A DNA stretch of 64,000 bases from Vreelandella maris (GTDB lineage: Bacteria > Pseudomonadota > Gammaproteobacteria > Pseudomonadales > Halomonadaceae): contig NZ_JABWCV010000006.1 of NCBI RefSeq assembly GCF_013371085.1, positions 1 to 64,000 of the forward strand, written 5' to 3'. The position numbers and the translations under genes are program-made. Below the pieces are notes generated by a model, which worked only from the letters and a program-made list of their open reading frames with translations, ran no database searches and had not been told where the DNA came from. Shown piece by piece: positions 45,644 through 56,951 of the stretch; the stretch's first letter is position 1, and each line of letters starts with the position of its first letter.

Positions 45644-47287
45644 ATGAATCCTCGTGCTATTCGAAAAATAGCCATCATCACTATCGGTCTTTGCCTGGGC
45701 TATACCGTCACGGTACTGACCCGCCTGCCTTGGTGGACGCTATTTTTTGTAGCGGCCGCTTGGATTGGTGTGGGCTTAAAGCTGCGCTGGGGTCAGCCTG
45801 CTAATGCCCGTTATCGCAAAATGTGGCCTTGGTCGCTGGTACCGTTAAGCCTTTGGGGTGTCTATGTTTACTTAGCAGATAGTTTTGGCATTGTCGATCT
45901 GGGAGCGGTGTTTTTTCACCTCCAGGCAGGCATGGCCGAGCATGGCGGCGCCGGTAAAATGCTTACCGCGGTGCTTTATACGCTGATCATGATTGGCGTG
46001 CTGGCATCCGTCACGTGGTTATCGCGTCATGACCAGCGCTGGCGGTTAGCCGAGCGCTTTTTCGCTATTTTGTTATTGGCAAGCAACCCGCTGCTTTTTG
46101 GCCTGGGCCAACGCAGCGCAGCTATTGTTACCGACGATGGTGCTTGGCTTGATCGTCGCTATAAGCCGCCCCCCGCTGAAGCGCTTAGAGACGCCCCGAA
46201 CTTACTCCTCTTGTATCTAGAAAGCATTGAGCGCACCTACGCCAACGATATATTCGAGGATGCCTATGCCCATCTCAACGCACTGGGTGAGCGAGGCGCG
46301 GTCTTTGAAGGTGTCCGCCAAATGGATAACACCGGTTGGACAATGGCGGGGATGATTGCCAGCCAATGTGGCGTGCCTTTAATGCCAGCGGGCCTCCTTC
46401 ACGACAGCCAGTTTGACCCTCTCTCTAAGGTCGTTCCCGGCGTTGATTGCCTTGGCGATATACTCGCGGCGCAGGGCTACCAGCTCAGCTACTTGGGTGG
46501 TGCCAGCACTCAGTTTGCAGGTAAAGGACTGTTCTACCGTGGCCACCAATTCAATACCGTAAAAGGGCGTGAAGAGTTAGAGCCGCAGCTGACAGATCCA
46601 GAATATGTAAACAGTTGGGGGCTGTATGACGACACGCTTTATGACATTACCGCCGACGAAATACGGCGACTGGACAAAGAGAATAACGGCCCCTGGGGCG
46701 TGGTAACTCTTAATTTAGCAGGTCATGCACCCAATGGTTATCCCTCTCAATCTTGCGTAGAACAACAGGGCGAGTTTGACGGGCAGGATATTCTTTACTC
46801 CGTAGAGTGCTCAACGTGGCTGGCCCGAGATTTAATTGAGCGTTTGGAGTCAGAGGGGCTTCTCGACAACACGTTGGTCGTGGTTCTCAGCGACCACCTA
46901 ACCATGCGGGTGTCGGTGTGGGATCAATTGACGGCATTAGACCGCGACAACACGCTTATCATGCTGGGTGATGATATTCAGCCACAGCGTATTCGCCGTG
47001 ATGCCACCATGCTAGATGTCTTCCCCACCCTGTTGGATGCACTAGGCTTTCGTTTAGAAGGCAAGCGTGCGGGGCTGGGCACTTCTTTATTTAGTAATCA
47101 GCGTACGCTGGTGGAAGCACACGGTATCGAAGTGCTCAATGAGCGCTTACAGGAAGAGACAGCGCTACAGCACCGTCTCTGGGAAGGTATCTCACCCCAG
47201 CGCCGTGAGCCCGACACGTCCTCTTCTCCAGAACAAACCGTAGAGACACCCGCTGACCGAGCCGATGAAGTGGAGCTTATCCATTAG
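45644..47287 (+). CDS. OpgB/MdoB-like phosphoglycerol transferase (alkaline-phosphatase fold)
   Basis: A 547-residue inner-membrane enzyme with about four N-terminal spans (residues 8-155) and a periplasmic sulfatase/alkaline-phosphatase domain. NLLLLYLESIERTYAND aligns with the MdoB active-site start, DNTGWTMAGMIASQCGVPL holds the likely Thr nucleophile, and LVVVLSDHLTMR has the metal-binding Asp-His. MdoB (OpgB) moves phosphoglycerol from phosphatidylglycerol to periplasmic glucans. Beside LPS genes it might act on the LPS core instead. GC content returns to the window norm here. It runs 11 bases into the convergent waaF. Confidence 0.8.
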   Translation: MNPRAIRKIAIITIGLCLGYTVTVLTRLPWWTLFFVAAAWIGVGLKLRWGQPANARYRKMWPWSLVPLSLWGVYVYLADSFGIVDLGAVFFHLQAGMAEHGGAGKMLTAVLYTLIMIGVLASVTWLSRHDQRWRLAERFFAILLLASNPLLFGLGQRSAAIVTDDGAWLDRRYKPPPAEALRDAPNLLLLYLESIERTYANDIFEDAYAHLNALGERGAVFEGVRQMDNTGWTMAGMIASQCGVPLMPAGLLHDSQFDPLSKVVPGVDCLGDILAAQGYQLSYLGGASTQFAGKGLFYRGHQFNTVKGREELEPQLTDPEYVNSWGLYDDTLYDITADEIRRLDKENNGPWGVVTLNLAGHAPNGYPSQSCVEQQGEFDGQDILYSVECSTWLARDLIERLESEGLLDNTLVVVLSDHLTMRVSVWDQLTALDRDNTLIMLGDDIQPQRIRRDATMLDVFPTLLDALGFRLEGKRAGLGTSLFSNQRTLVEAHGIEVLNERLQEETALQHRLWEGISPQRREPDTSSSPEQTVETPADRADEVELIH

Positions 47288-48320
47288 CTATCACGCTCTC
47301 CCGTTGATGAGCCGCGTGAATCTGCTCGTAGACCTGGTCAACGCTCAGTTGGTTAAGGCAGTTGGTATGCCCCAATGGGCACGTGCGCTGAAAGCAGGGA
47401 GAGCAAGAGAGCGCCAGGTAGTGAATCACTGCATTATCGGTCAACGGCGGCGTGTAGGCGGGCGATGAAGAGCCATATAGCGCATGGATGCGAACGCCTA
47501 CCGCTGCGGCCACATGCATCAAGCCCGAGTCATTGGTGACCACTTGCCGACAGTCCGCCAGCAAATCAACGGCATCGGCCAATTGTGTTTTGCCGCACAG
47601 GTTATGGGCATGGGCAAGCCCCTGCGTTATTTCCTCGCCTGCTGGGTGATCCTTGTCGCCGCCCAACACCCGCACTTCAAAACCTTCGTTTACCAAGCGT
47701 TTTGCTAACGTGTGAAAGTAACTGATCGGCCACTGCTTGGCAGGGCCGTATTCAGCGCCCGGCATCATGCCAATCGCCGTGCGCGAAGAAAGCGAATGCG
47801 TCAGGCGTAAATTAACCAGATTATCGCGATCAATCTGCAGTCGCGGCTTGGGCAATACAAAGTCGCCACTGGTCGCTTCTTCAAGGGGCAGCCCTAGCGA
47901 AACAAAGCGCTTTACCGTTTGATCCAGCACCTGCTTGTCGAGCTTACGGCGCTCCTTGAGAAGACCGTAGCGATGCTCGCCCACAAAGCCAATACGCTCG
48001 GGAATGCGTGCCATAAAAGGCACCAGCGCGGCCTTCCAAGAACGCGGCAATACAATCGCGCGATCGAATCGCCCCCTTAGGCGGCTGGCGAGTTCGCGGC
48101 GGCTGGCCAAACCAAATTCGCCATGACCAACCGCCAGCGGCAACACCTCATCCACCTCGGGCATGCGTTCTAAAATAGGCTGCGACCACGCGGGCGCGAC
48201 CACCCCTATCGTCGCGCCTGGCTGGCGGGCTTTTAAAGTCATAAACAGGCTTTGTGCCATGACCATATCACCGACCCACGAAGGGCCAATTACCAGCAAG
48301 CGCTGAGCTGAGTTAGCCAT
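47277..48320 (-). CDS. waaF: ADP-heptose:LPS heptosyltransferase II
   Basis: GT9 enzyme adding the second heptose to the inner core. 347 residues (E. coli 348). The N-terminus [30 protein letters not shown] is diagnostic for WaaF, as are [33 protein letters not shown] and [32 protein letters not shown]. The start lies inside the 3' end of hldD (8-base overlap), so hldD-waaF are coupled, as in E. coli. Confidence 0.95.
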   Translation of the reverse strand: MANSAQRLLVIGPSWVGDMVMAQSLFMTLKARQPGATIGVVAPAWSQPILERMPEVDEVLPLAVGHGEFGLASRRELASRLRGRFDRAIVLPRSWKAALVPFMARIPERIGFVGEHRYGLLKERRKLDKQVLDQTVKRFVSLGLPLEEATSGDFVLPKPRLQIDRDNLVNLRLTHSLSSRTAIGMMPGAEYGPAKQWPISYFHTLAKRLVNEGFEVRVLGGDKDHPAGEEITQGLAHAHNLCGKTQLADAVDLLADCRQVVTNDSGLMHVAAAVGVRIHALYGSSSPAYTPPLTDNAVIHYLALSCSPCFQRTCPLGHTNCLNQLSVDQVYEQIHAAHQRESVIANG

Positions 48321-49269
48321 TTAGCCACCCCAAGTAGGCCTTAACCCCTTGAGCAACGGTTTTAAACTCCACATCGCAGCCACTGGCGCGTAGCTGGTTA
48401 ATGTCAGCCCGGGTATAACTCTGATAGCGTCCTTTAAGTTCTTCGGGGAAGGCAATGTAGTCAATCTCACCTTTACCGTAAAAATCGATAACGGCTTCAC
48501 CAATCGCTTTGAAAGGCTCTGCGCGACCAGTACCAAGATTGAAGATGCCCGACTGGTCAGGATGATCCAGAAACCAGAGATTTACATCGACCACATCACC
48601 GACATAAACGAAGTCGCGGCTCTGCATACCCGCCTCATACCCACCATAGGCGCCGAACAGCTTCAGGGTTTCGCCGTTACGGATTTGCAGATGATTATGG
48701 TACGCCACGCTGGCCATTTTGCCCTTATGCTGTTCCCGCGGGCCGTAAACATTGAAGTATCGAAAGCCAACTACTTGAGTGGTCAATTCGCTCCACCGCG
48801 CACGCACGTGCTGATCGAACAGCAGTTTGGAATAGCCGTAAACGTTGAGTGGCTTTTCGCACTCCGGTACCTCTTTGAAAACCTCGCTGCCGCCATAGGT
48901 CGCCGCCGATGACGCGTACAAGAAGGGGATACCCTGCTGCTCGCAGTAGTTAAGCAGCACTTTGGAGTACTCGAAGTTATTTTCCATCATGTAGTGGCCA
49001 TCCCACTCGGTGGTATCCGAGCAGGCGCCTTCGTGGAAAATGGCATCAATGGTAGGCAAGTCGACACTTTCCCCTTTCAGGGCAGCTTTTACTCTGGCAA
49101 GGAAGTCATCTTTATCCAGATAATCCGCCAGCGTGCAGTCGGCCAGGTTGACGAATTTTGTGCCATCGCGCAGATCATCGACCACCATTACATCGTTTCG
49201 GCCACGGGCGTTCAGTGCTTTCACTATGTTGGCCCCGATAAAACCGGCACCGCCTGTTACCACAATCAT
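48313..49269 (-). CDS. hldD: ADP-L-glycero-D-manno-heptose 6-epimerase
   Basis: Last step of ADP-heptose synthesis, converting the D,D to the L,D form with bound NADP. 318 residues (E. coli 310). It shows [33 protein letters not shown], the catalytic Tyr-x3-Lys in [11 protein letters not shown], and [14 protein letters not shown]. The start at 49269 follows AAGGAG; the ORF could extend to 49320. Divergent from glyQ with 109 bp between the starts. Confidence 0.96.
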   Translation of the reverse strand: MIVVTGGAGFIGANIVKALNARGRNDVMVVDDLRDGTKFVNLADCTLADYLDKDDFLARVKAALKGESVDLPTIDAIFHEGACSDTTEWDGHYMMENNFEYSKVLLNYCEQQGIPFLYASSAATYGGSEVFKEVPECEKPLNVYGYSKLLFDQHVRARWSELTTQVVGFRYFNVYGPREQHKGKMASVAYHNHLQIRNGETLKLFGAYGGYEAGMQSRDFVYVGDVVDVNLWFLDHPDQSGIFNLGTGRAEPFKAIGEAVIDFYGKGEIDYIAFPEELKGRYQSYTRADINQLRASGCDVEFKTVAQGVKAYLGWLNG

Positions 49270-49378
49270 ACTGTTCTCCTTACCTAACGCGGCTTGTTGG
49301 CATACGTGCCTATAACCCATCTGCCTAGGATTGTATACTTGACGCCTTATGAATTCATGGCCAACGGTGCTTTCCGCG

Positions 49379-50350
49379 ATGAGTGTTTCGACAAACCAAT
49401 CGACACCTGATGTGTCGACCTTTCAAGGCTTGATCCTTGCTCTGCAGCAGTACTGGGCAGAACAAGGCTGTGTCATCCTTCAACCGCTCGATATGGAAGT
49501 CGGCGCGGGCACCTTCCACCCCGCCACCTTCCTGCGGGCGATTGGCCCCGAAACCTGGAACGCGGCCTATGTGCAGCCTTCAAGGCGCCCTACTGATGGC
49601 CGCTATGGCGAGAACCCTAACCGCCTTCAGCACTACTACCAATTTCAGGTGGTGATGAAGCCATCGCCCAGCAACCTGCAGGATCTTTATCTGGGCTCAC
49701 TCAAGCGGCTCGGTCTCGACCCACTGATTCATGACATCCGCTTTGTCGAAGATAACTGGGAATCCCCAACGCTAGGCGCCTGGGGCCTGGGCTGGGAAAT
49801 CTGGTTAAATGGCATGGAAGTCACCCAGTTTACCTATTTTCAGCAGGCAGGTGGCATTGAGTGCTACCCGGTTACCGGCGAACTGACCTATGGGCTTGAG
49901 CGTATCGCCATGTACTTGCAGGACGTCGATAGCGTCTATGACCTGATTTGGGCCATTGCCCCAGACGGCAGCAAGGTCACCTATGGCGATGTGTATCTGC
50001 AAAACGAGCGCGAGCAGTCCACTTACAATTTTGAACATGCCGATGTGGATCAGCTGTTTGCTAACTTTGACCATCAGGAAAAAGAGTGTAGCAAATTGCT
50101 CGCCGCCAGCCTGCCGCTGCCAGCCTACGAGCAAGTTCTGAAGGCATCGCATACGTTCAACCTGCTGGACGCCCGTCATGCTATCTCGGTGACCGAGCGT
50201 CAGCGTTTTATTTTACGCGTTCGTACCATGGCCCGCGATGTGGCCACCGCCTACTTTGAGTCGCGCAAGGCCGAAGGTTTCCCCATGGCGCCAGAAACAC
50301 TTCGCCGAGAACTGTTACAAGAGCTACTCGCCGATCAGGGAGACGACTAA
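49379..50350 (+). CDS. glyQ: glycyl-tRNA synthetase alpha subunit
   Basis: Catalytic subunit of the tetrameric bacterial glycyl-tRNA synthetase. 323 residues from 49379 (333 from 49349). Segments [45 protein letters not shown] and [27 protein letters not shown] are nearly invariant across bacteria. Neither in-frame ATG has a strong ribosome site. A TATACT element at 49334-49339 would put transcription start close to 49349, favouring the second ATG. The stop overlaps the glyS start by 1 base (TAATG). Confidence 0.94.
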   Translation: MSVSTNQSTPDVSTFQGLILALQQYWAEQGCVILQPLDMEVGAGTFHPATFLRAIGPETWNAAYVQPSRRPTDGRYGENPNRLQHYYQFQVVMKPSPSNLQDLYLGSLKRLGLDPLIHDIRFVEDNWESPTLGAWGLGWEIWLNGMEVTQFTYFQQAGGIECYPVTGELTYGLERIAMYLQDVDSVYDLIWAIAPDGSKVTYGDVYLQNEREQSTYNFEHADVDQLFANFDHQEKECSKLLAASLPLPAYEQVLKASHTFNLLDARHAISVTERQRFILRVRTMARDVATAYFESRKAEGFPMAPETLRRELLQELLADQGDD

Positions 50351-52416
50351 TGGCTGTTAATACGCTTTTACTAGAACTGGGTGCAGAAGAGCTACCACCC
50401 ACGGCCCTGGATGCGCTTTCCGATGCGTTTGCCGCAGGCATTGAGAAAGGCCTGCAAGAAGCCGACGTTCCCTTCGCCAGCGTGACAGCCTTTGCGACCC
50501 CGCGTCGGTTAGCGGTTCAAGTGCGTGAACTGGCCGACAAACAGCCTGACCGCGACGTTGAGCGCCGTGGCCCCGCACTGGCGGCGGCCTTTAAGGATGG
50601 CGTTGCCACGAAAGCAGCAGAAGGCTTCGCCCGCTCCTGCGGGGTTAGCGTCGATGAGCTGATTCATTTGGAAACCGATAAAGGCACCTGGCTTGGCTAC
50701 CGCGAGCAGCAGCCGGGTGAGTCTATTCAAGCGCTGCTGCCCGAGATTATTCGCAAAGCCATCAGCGCCCTCCCGGTGCCTAAAAACATGCGCTGGGGCG
50801 CTTCACGGGTTGAGTTCTCGCGTCCGGTTCATTGGCTGGTAGCACTTTACGGTAGCGATGTCGTGGCTGCTGAGGCGCTAGGCCTACAGGCAAGCTGTAC
50901 CACTTACGGTCATCGCTTCCACGCCCCTGATGCCATTCAGTTGACCCATGCCGATGAGTACGTGGCTACATTGGAAAATGCTTACGTGCTGGTTGATCGC
51001 GTGCAGCGCCGTGAACGTATCCGCGAGCAGGTGTTGGCAGAAGCCGAAGTGCAAGAAGCCACCGCCGTCATTGATGAAGATCTTCTGGTAGAAGTGAGCG
51101 GACTGGTTGAATGGCCGGTAGCGCTTACCGGTAGTTTTGATGAGCGCTTCCTGGAAGTGCCCGCTGAGTGCCTGATCTCCTCGATGAAGGCCAACCAGAA
51201 ATATTTTCACCTGCTGGATGACGCCGGCAATCTGAAACCACTGTTTATCACCATCGCCAATATCGATAGCGCCGACCCCGATCAGGTCATTGCCGGTAAC
51301 GAGAAAGTCATTCGCCCGCGCCTAGCCGACGCAGCGTTTTTCTACGAAACCGATCGTAAGCGCACACTGGCTTCGCGCATTCCCCAGCTGGAAAGCGTTG
51401 TCTTCCAGCAGCAGTTGGGCACCTTGGCGGACAAAGCACGCCGCAGCACCGCCATCGCATCCTTTATTGCCGAGCAGATTAACGGCGATGTGGCTCAGGC
51501 CCAGCGCGCCGTGGCGCTTGCCAAATGTGACCTTGTGACCGAGATGGTTCTCGAATTTCCCGAGTTGCAGGGCATCATGGGCCGTTACTACGCCGAGCAG
51601 GATGGCGAACCCACGGAGGTTTCCCAGGCGCTTGAAGAGCAGTACCTGCCGCGATTCGCCACTGATGTCATCCCCCAGAGCGCGACCGGCCAGGCGTTAG
51701 CCCTGGCTGATCGGCTGGACACCTTGGTAGGTATCTTCGGCATTGGCCAACGCCCCACCGGCGCGAAGGATCCCTTTGCGTTACGTCGTGCCTCGATTGG
51801 CGTGCTTAACATTCTGATCAAAGGTGAGTTGGACCTTGACCTGCGCGAACTGCTCACCGTTGCCGCTGAGCAGCACCAGAGCTTACCCAAGGCCGACGGC
51901 CTGGTTGAGGACGTGTTGACCTATATGCTGGATCGCTTCCGCGCCTGGGGCCAGGAAGAAGGCATCAGTGCTGAAATGTACCTTGCGGTACGCGCTCGCC
52001 CAGTGACCAATCCTCTCGACTTCGCACGCCGCCTGCGCGCCGTGAAAGCTTTTGCCCAGCGTGATGAAGCAGCCGCGTTGGCAGCCGCTAACAAGCGTGT
52101 TTCTAACATCCTGGCTAAGCAAGAGCACAATGGCAGTACCCAGGTCGATCAAAACTTATTGCAGGAAGATGCCGAACGAGCGTTGTTCGATGCGGTGAGC
52201 GGAAGCCAGACACAGGTTGCCCCGCTGTTTGCTGCAGGCAACTATCAGCAAGCATTGGATACTCTTGCCACCCTGCGTGAACCGGTAGATGCTTTCTTTG
52301 ACCAGGTCATGGTGATGACGGATGACCCCGCTATTCAGCGCAACCGCTTGGCCCTACTCGCTAGCCTTCAAGCGCTATTCTTAGAAGTGGCCGATATTTC
52401 ACTTCTGCCCCAGTAG
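50350..52416 (+). CDS. glyS: glycyl-tRNA synthetase beta subunit
   Basis: Partner of GlyQ needed for tRNA-Gly recognition. 688 residues (E. coli 689). It begins LLLELGAEELPPTALDAL and contains RRGPALAAAFKDG, PKNMRWGASRVEFSRPVHWLVAL, ESVVFQQQLGTLADKARR and the C-terminal anticodon-binding-like domain from about 570 (DAVSGSQTQVAPLFAAGNYQQALDTLATLREPVDAFFDQVMV). It overlaps glyQ by 1 base and is followed by a terminator. Confidence 0.95.
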   Translation: MAVNTLLLELGAEELPPTALDALSDAFAAGIEKGLQEADVPFASVTAFATPRRLAVQVRELADKQPDRDVERRGPALAAAFKDGVATKAAEGFARSCGVSVDELIHLETDKGTWLGYREQQPGESIQALLPEIIRKAISALPVPKNMRWGASRVEFSRPVHWLVALYGSDVVAAEALGLQASCTTYGHRFHAPDAIQLTHADEYVATLENAYVLVDRVQRRERIREQVLAEAEVQEATAVIDEDLLVEVSGLVEWPVALTGSFDERFLEVPAECLISSMKANQKYFHLLDDAGNLKPLFITIANIDSADPDQVIAGNEKVIRPRLADAAFFYETDRKRTLASRIPQLESVVFQQQLGTLADKARRSTAIASFIAEQINGDVAQAQRAVALAKCDLVTEMVLEFPELQGIMGRYYAEQDGEPTEVSQALEEQYLPRFATDVIPQSATGQALALADRLDTLVGIFGIGQRPTGAKDPFALRRASIGVLNILIKGELDLDLRELLTVAAEQHQSLPKADGLVEDVLTYMLDRFRAWGQEEGISAEMYLAVRARPVTNPLDFARRLRAVKAFAQRDEAAALAAANKRVSNILAKQEHNGSTQVDQNLLQEDAERALFDAVSGSQTQVAPLFAAGNYQQALDTLATLREPVDAFFDQVMVMTDDPAIQRNRLALLASLQALFLEVADISLLPQ

Positions 52417-52440
52417 CCATTGCTTGATTGGTCGCTCACA

Positions 52441-52471
52441 AGCCCAGCCGTTTAGACGACTGGGCTTTTTT
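52441..52471 (+). terminator. intrinsic terminator after glyS
   Basis: AGCCCAG (52441-52447) pairs with CTGGGCT (52460-52466); additional pairs CGT/ACG close the inner part. A run of six T (52466-52471) follows. It lies 25 bases after the glyS stop and just before a parS site. Confidence 0.85.
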
Positions 52472-52487
52472 GTTGACTGGTAATACG

Positions 52488-52503
52488 TGTTTCACGTGAA
52501 ACA
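52488..52503. promoter_or_regulatory. parS centromere site 1
   Basis: TGTTTCACGTGAAACA is a perfect 16-bp palindrome matching the near-universal chromosomal parS consensus bound by ParB; with flanks it extends to 18 bp (52487-52504). It lies between the glyS terminator and gmhB, about 7 kb from oriC. Confidence 0.93.
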
Positions 52504-52583
52504 CTGTTGCGAGTCCGAAGTAAGATAGTCGATATAAATAGCGGACAGAAAGTATCGCCGACAACCGTACCAATAGGATTTCT

Positions 52584-53141
52584 ATGCTGAGTGCCGAAAA
52601 ACTTGTCATCCTGGATCGTGACGGCGTCATCAATCATGATTCTGATGCCTATATAAAATCCCTTGATGAATGGGTGCCCTACCCTTCTTCAATTGCCGCC
52701 ATTGGTCGCCTCAGTCATGCAGGATTTACGGTAGTGGTGGCGACCAATCAGTCGGGCATCGCTCGTGGCTATTATGATGAAGCAACGCTCCAGAGCATGC
52801 ATGATCGCTTGTTAGCGTTGGTGGAAAAGGAAGGCGGAAGCATCGCTCACATCGCCTACTGCCCCCATGGGCCTAGCGATAAATGTCAATGCCGTAAACC
52901 ATTGCCTGGAATGCTGCATCAGATTCAGCAGCAGTTGGGGCTGGCAAGCTTGGCAGGGAGCTGGATGGTAGGAGACAGCCTGCGAGATTTACAAGCAGGC
53001 GAAGCAGTTGGCTGTCGTACCGTACTGGTTAGAACTGGAAAAGGAGCAAAAACAGAAGCCAAGGGTATTGGGCTTGAAAAATCACATGCTTTCGATGATT
53101 TAGCCCACTTTGTGGACTGGCTGATCACCACGAAGCAGTAG
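52584..53141 (+). CDS. gmhB: D,D-heptose 1,7-bisphosphate 7-phosphatase
   Basis: HAD-family phosphatase that removes the 7-phosphate between the two HldE reactions in ADP-heptose synthesis. 185 residues (E. coli 191). Motif I VILDRDGVINHDSDAYI has the nucleophile Asp and the family's DGVIN; VVVATNQSGIARGYYDE is motif II. YCPHGPSDKCQCRKPLPGM contains the zinc-binding Cys/His cluster, and MVGDSLRDLQAG is motif IV. AGGA precedes the ATG. A bidirectional terminator separates it from the convergent gyrB. Confidence 0.94.
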   Translation: MLSAEKLVILDRDGVINHDSDAYIKSLDEWVPYPSSIAAIGRLSHAGFTVVVATNQSGIARGYYDEATLQSMHDRLLALVEKEGGSIAHIAYCPHGPSDKCQCRKPLPGMLHQIQQQLGLASLAGSWMVGDSLRDLQAGEAVGCRTVLVRTGKGAKTEAKGIGLEKSHAFDDLAHFVDWLITTKQ

Positions 53142-53154
53142 ATACCGATCTGCA

Positions 53155-53194
53155 ATAAAAAAGCGCCGCTAGGAGAGATTAGCGGCGCTTTTCG
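53155..53194. terminator. bidirectional terminator between gmhB and gyrB
   Basis: A perfect 10-bp stem AAGCGCCGCT (53161-53170) / AGCGGCGCTT (53181-53190), loop of 10 bases, flanked by an A-run on the left and T-run on the right. It can terminate both convergent genes. Confidence 0.85.
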
Positions 53195-53202
53195 TTAATG
53201 AT

Positions 53203-53232
53203 CGTCATATGTTTCACGTGAAACACATGACG
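53203..53232. promoter_or_regulatory. parS centromere site 2 with extended dyad
   Basis: The core TGTTTCACGTGAAACA is at 53210-53225. The dyad continues outward on both sides to 30 bp with one mismatched pair, beyond the usual 16 bp of parS. It lies between the gmhB/gyrB terminator and the gyrB stop codon, about 6.4 kb from oriC. Confidence 0.92.
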
Positions 53233-53249
53233 GTAGTAGCAAACGTCTC

Positions 53250-55709
<2,460 letters not shown>

Positions 55710-55721
55710 CTACCCTTCGCG

Positions 55722-56825
55722 CTAGCTAGCCAGCACTAACTGGCTCAGCCCTTGTTCAGTATGTTTCACGTGAAACATCTTCACCAAAGTATCAGGCCGC
55801 CAAGTACTACTTAACGCAGAAGGTTCGACGCTGGTAATAAATGCTTGGCACTGCATGTCTTCAAGTAACCCACAAAACTGATGCCGATTTTGCTCATCAA
55901 GTTCTGCTGGCAAATCGTCGATGAGATAAATACAGTGCCGCTGTGCTGTTCTTTCCAGAAACCGCCCTTGGGCGAGTTTCAAAGCGCTCACCACTAACTT
56001 TTGCTGGCCTCTGGAAAGCACTTCAATAGCAGGCTGCTTATTTACTCTGATACGTAAATCTGCGCGCTGCGGGCCTTGCTGCGTGAAGCCCATTTGTTGA
56101 TCAGTAGGTCGGCTATCGTGTAACACTGCTGAAAGAGACCGCTCTTTGTCCCAGCCCCTCGCGTAATGAATCGACAACCCAGGTAGTGGAAGTAGCACTT
56201 TAAGCGTCTCTTCAAAGACTGGCAAAAAGTCACTGAACCACGCACGGCGCAACGCATCCATCTGTTCACCCCAAATGGCGAGCTCCTGCTCCCACACCAC
56301 CATTTCCTGAGGGTGTATTCTACCACGCCTGAGCAGTGCATTCCGATGTTTCAACGCACGCCGGGTGCGCTTCCAGATTCCCAAAAAGTCATGTTTCACG
56401 TGAAACACTCCCCAATCGAGAAACTCACGGCGACCAGCAGGAGAACCTTCAAGCAGTCGAAAAGCGTCAGGGTTGATTAGCTGCAACGGCATCGCTTCGA
56501 CTAGCTCTGCCAAGCGGGCGTTTTTATCTCCCTTCAGACGAAGCTCTAGCTCTCTCTGGGCACGCAAACGGCGCACGCCAAGGGTAACCTCAGGCTCACC
56601 GCTTAACCGTCCGTACAGTGTCATATGCGGCTTATCGGCTTGAATGGCGTGTTTCAACTGCCGCGTACGGAACGAGCGCCCCATACCTAGAATATGCACG
56701 CCTTCGAGAAGGCTGGTTTTACCACTGCCATTGGCGCCACTAATAACGTTAATACGTGATGAGGGCGTCATTTCAACTGGCTGGAGGTTACGCAATCCAT
56801 GGAAATTAAGCAGTGTCAGGCTCAT
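55722..56825 (-). CDS. recF: recombination mediator RecF
   Basis: SMC-like ATPase that helps load RecA at gaps. 367 residues. Walker A in ISGANGSGKTSLLEGVHILGMGRSFR, signature VLSRGQQKLVVSALKLAQG and Walker B YLIDDLPAELDEQNR are all present. Two perfect parS sites fall inside the gene, at residues about 140-145 (VFHVKH) and 349-355 (MFHVKH). The first coincides with a VFHVE-like segment of other RecF proteins; the second is near the C-terminus. Start taken at 56825 (homology begins MSLTLLNFHG) rather than 56855. Confidence 0.95.
   Translation of the reverse strand: MSLTLLNFHGLRNLQPVEMTPSSRINVISGANGSGKTSLLEGVHILGMGRSFRTRQLKHAIQADKPHMTLYGRLSGEPEVTLGVRRLRAQRELELRLKGDKNARLAELVEAMPLQLINPDAFRLLEGSPAGRREFLDWGVFHVKHDFLGIWKRTRRALKHRNALLRRGRIHPQEMVVWEQELAIWGEQMDALRRAWFSDFLPVFEETLKVLLPLPGLSIHYARGWDKERSLSAVLHDSRPTDQQMGFTQQGPQRADLRIRVNKQPAIEVLSRGQQKLVVSALKLAQGRFLERTAQRHCIYLIDDLPAELDEQNRHQFCGLLEDMQCQAFITSVEPSALSSTWRPDTLVKMFHVKHTEQGLSQLVLAS
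55762..55777. promoter_or_regulatory. parS centromere site 3, inside recF
   Basis: TGTTTCACGTGAAACA, perfect palindrome (18 bp with flanking A/T, 55761-55778), within the 3' end of recF where it encodes FHVKH. About 3.9 kb from oriC. Confidence 0.92.
56392..56407. promoter_or_regulatory. parS centromere site 4, inside recF
   Basis: TGTTTCACGTGAAACA again, in the middle of recF where it encodes VFHVKH. About 3.3 kb from oriC. It is the parS copy nearest the origin in this window. Confidence 0.92.
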
Positions 56826-56881
56826 CCTATTATCACCACTTAAAATAGTCCGCAAATAGAGAGTATTGCACCCAATGAGGA

Positions 56882-56911
56882 AGCGGCGCTTCTGCTACCA
56901 GAAGCGCCGCT
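56882..56911. other. strong hairpin between dnaN and recF
   Basis: AGCGGCGCTTCTG and CAGAAGCGCCGCT form a perfect 13-bp stem around a 4-base loop in the 126-bp gap between dnaN and recF. No T-run follows on the minus strand, so it is not a standard terminator. It may be an attenuator, mRNA-stability element or Rho-linked stop. Confidence 0.7.
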
Positions 56912-56951
56912 AATGTAGCTTGCATATGCAATGCTATGATCCAAAGACCTT

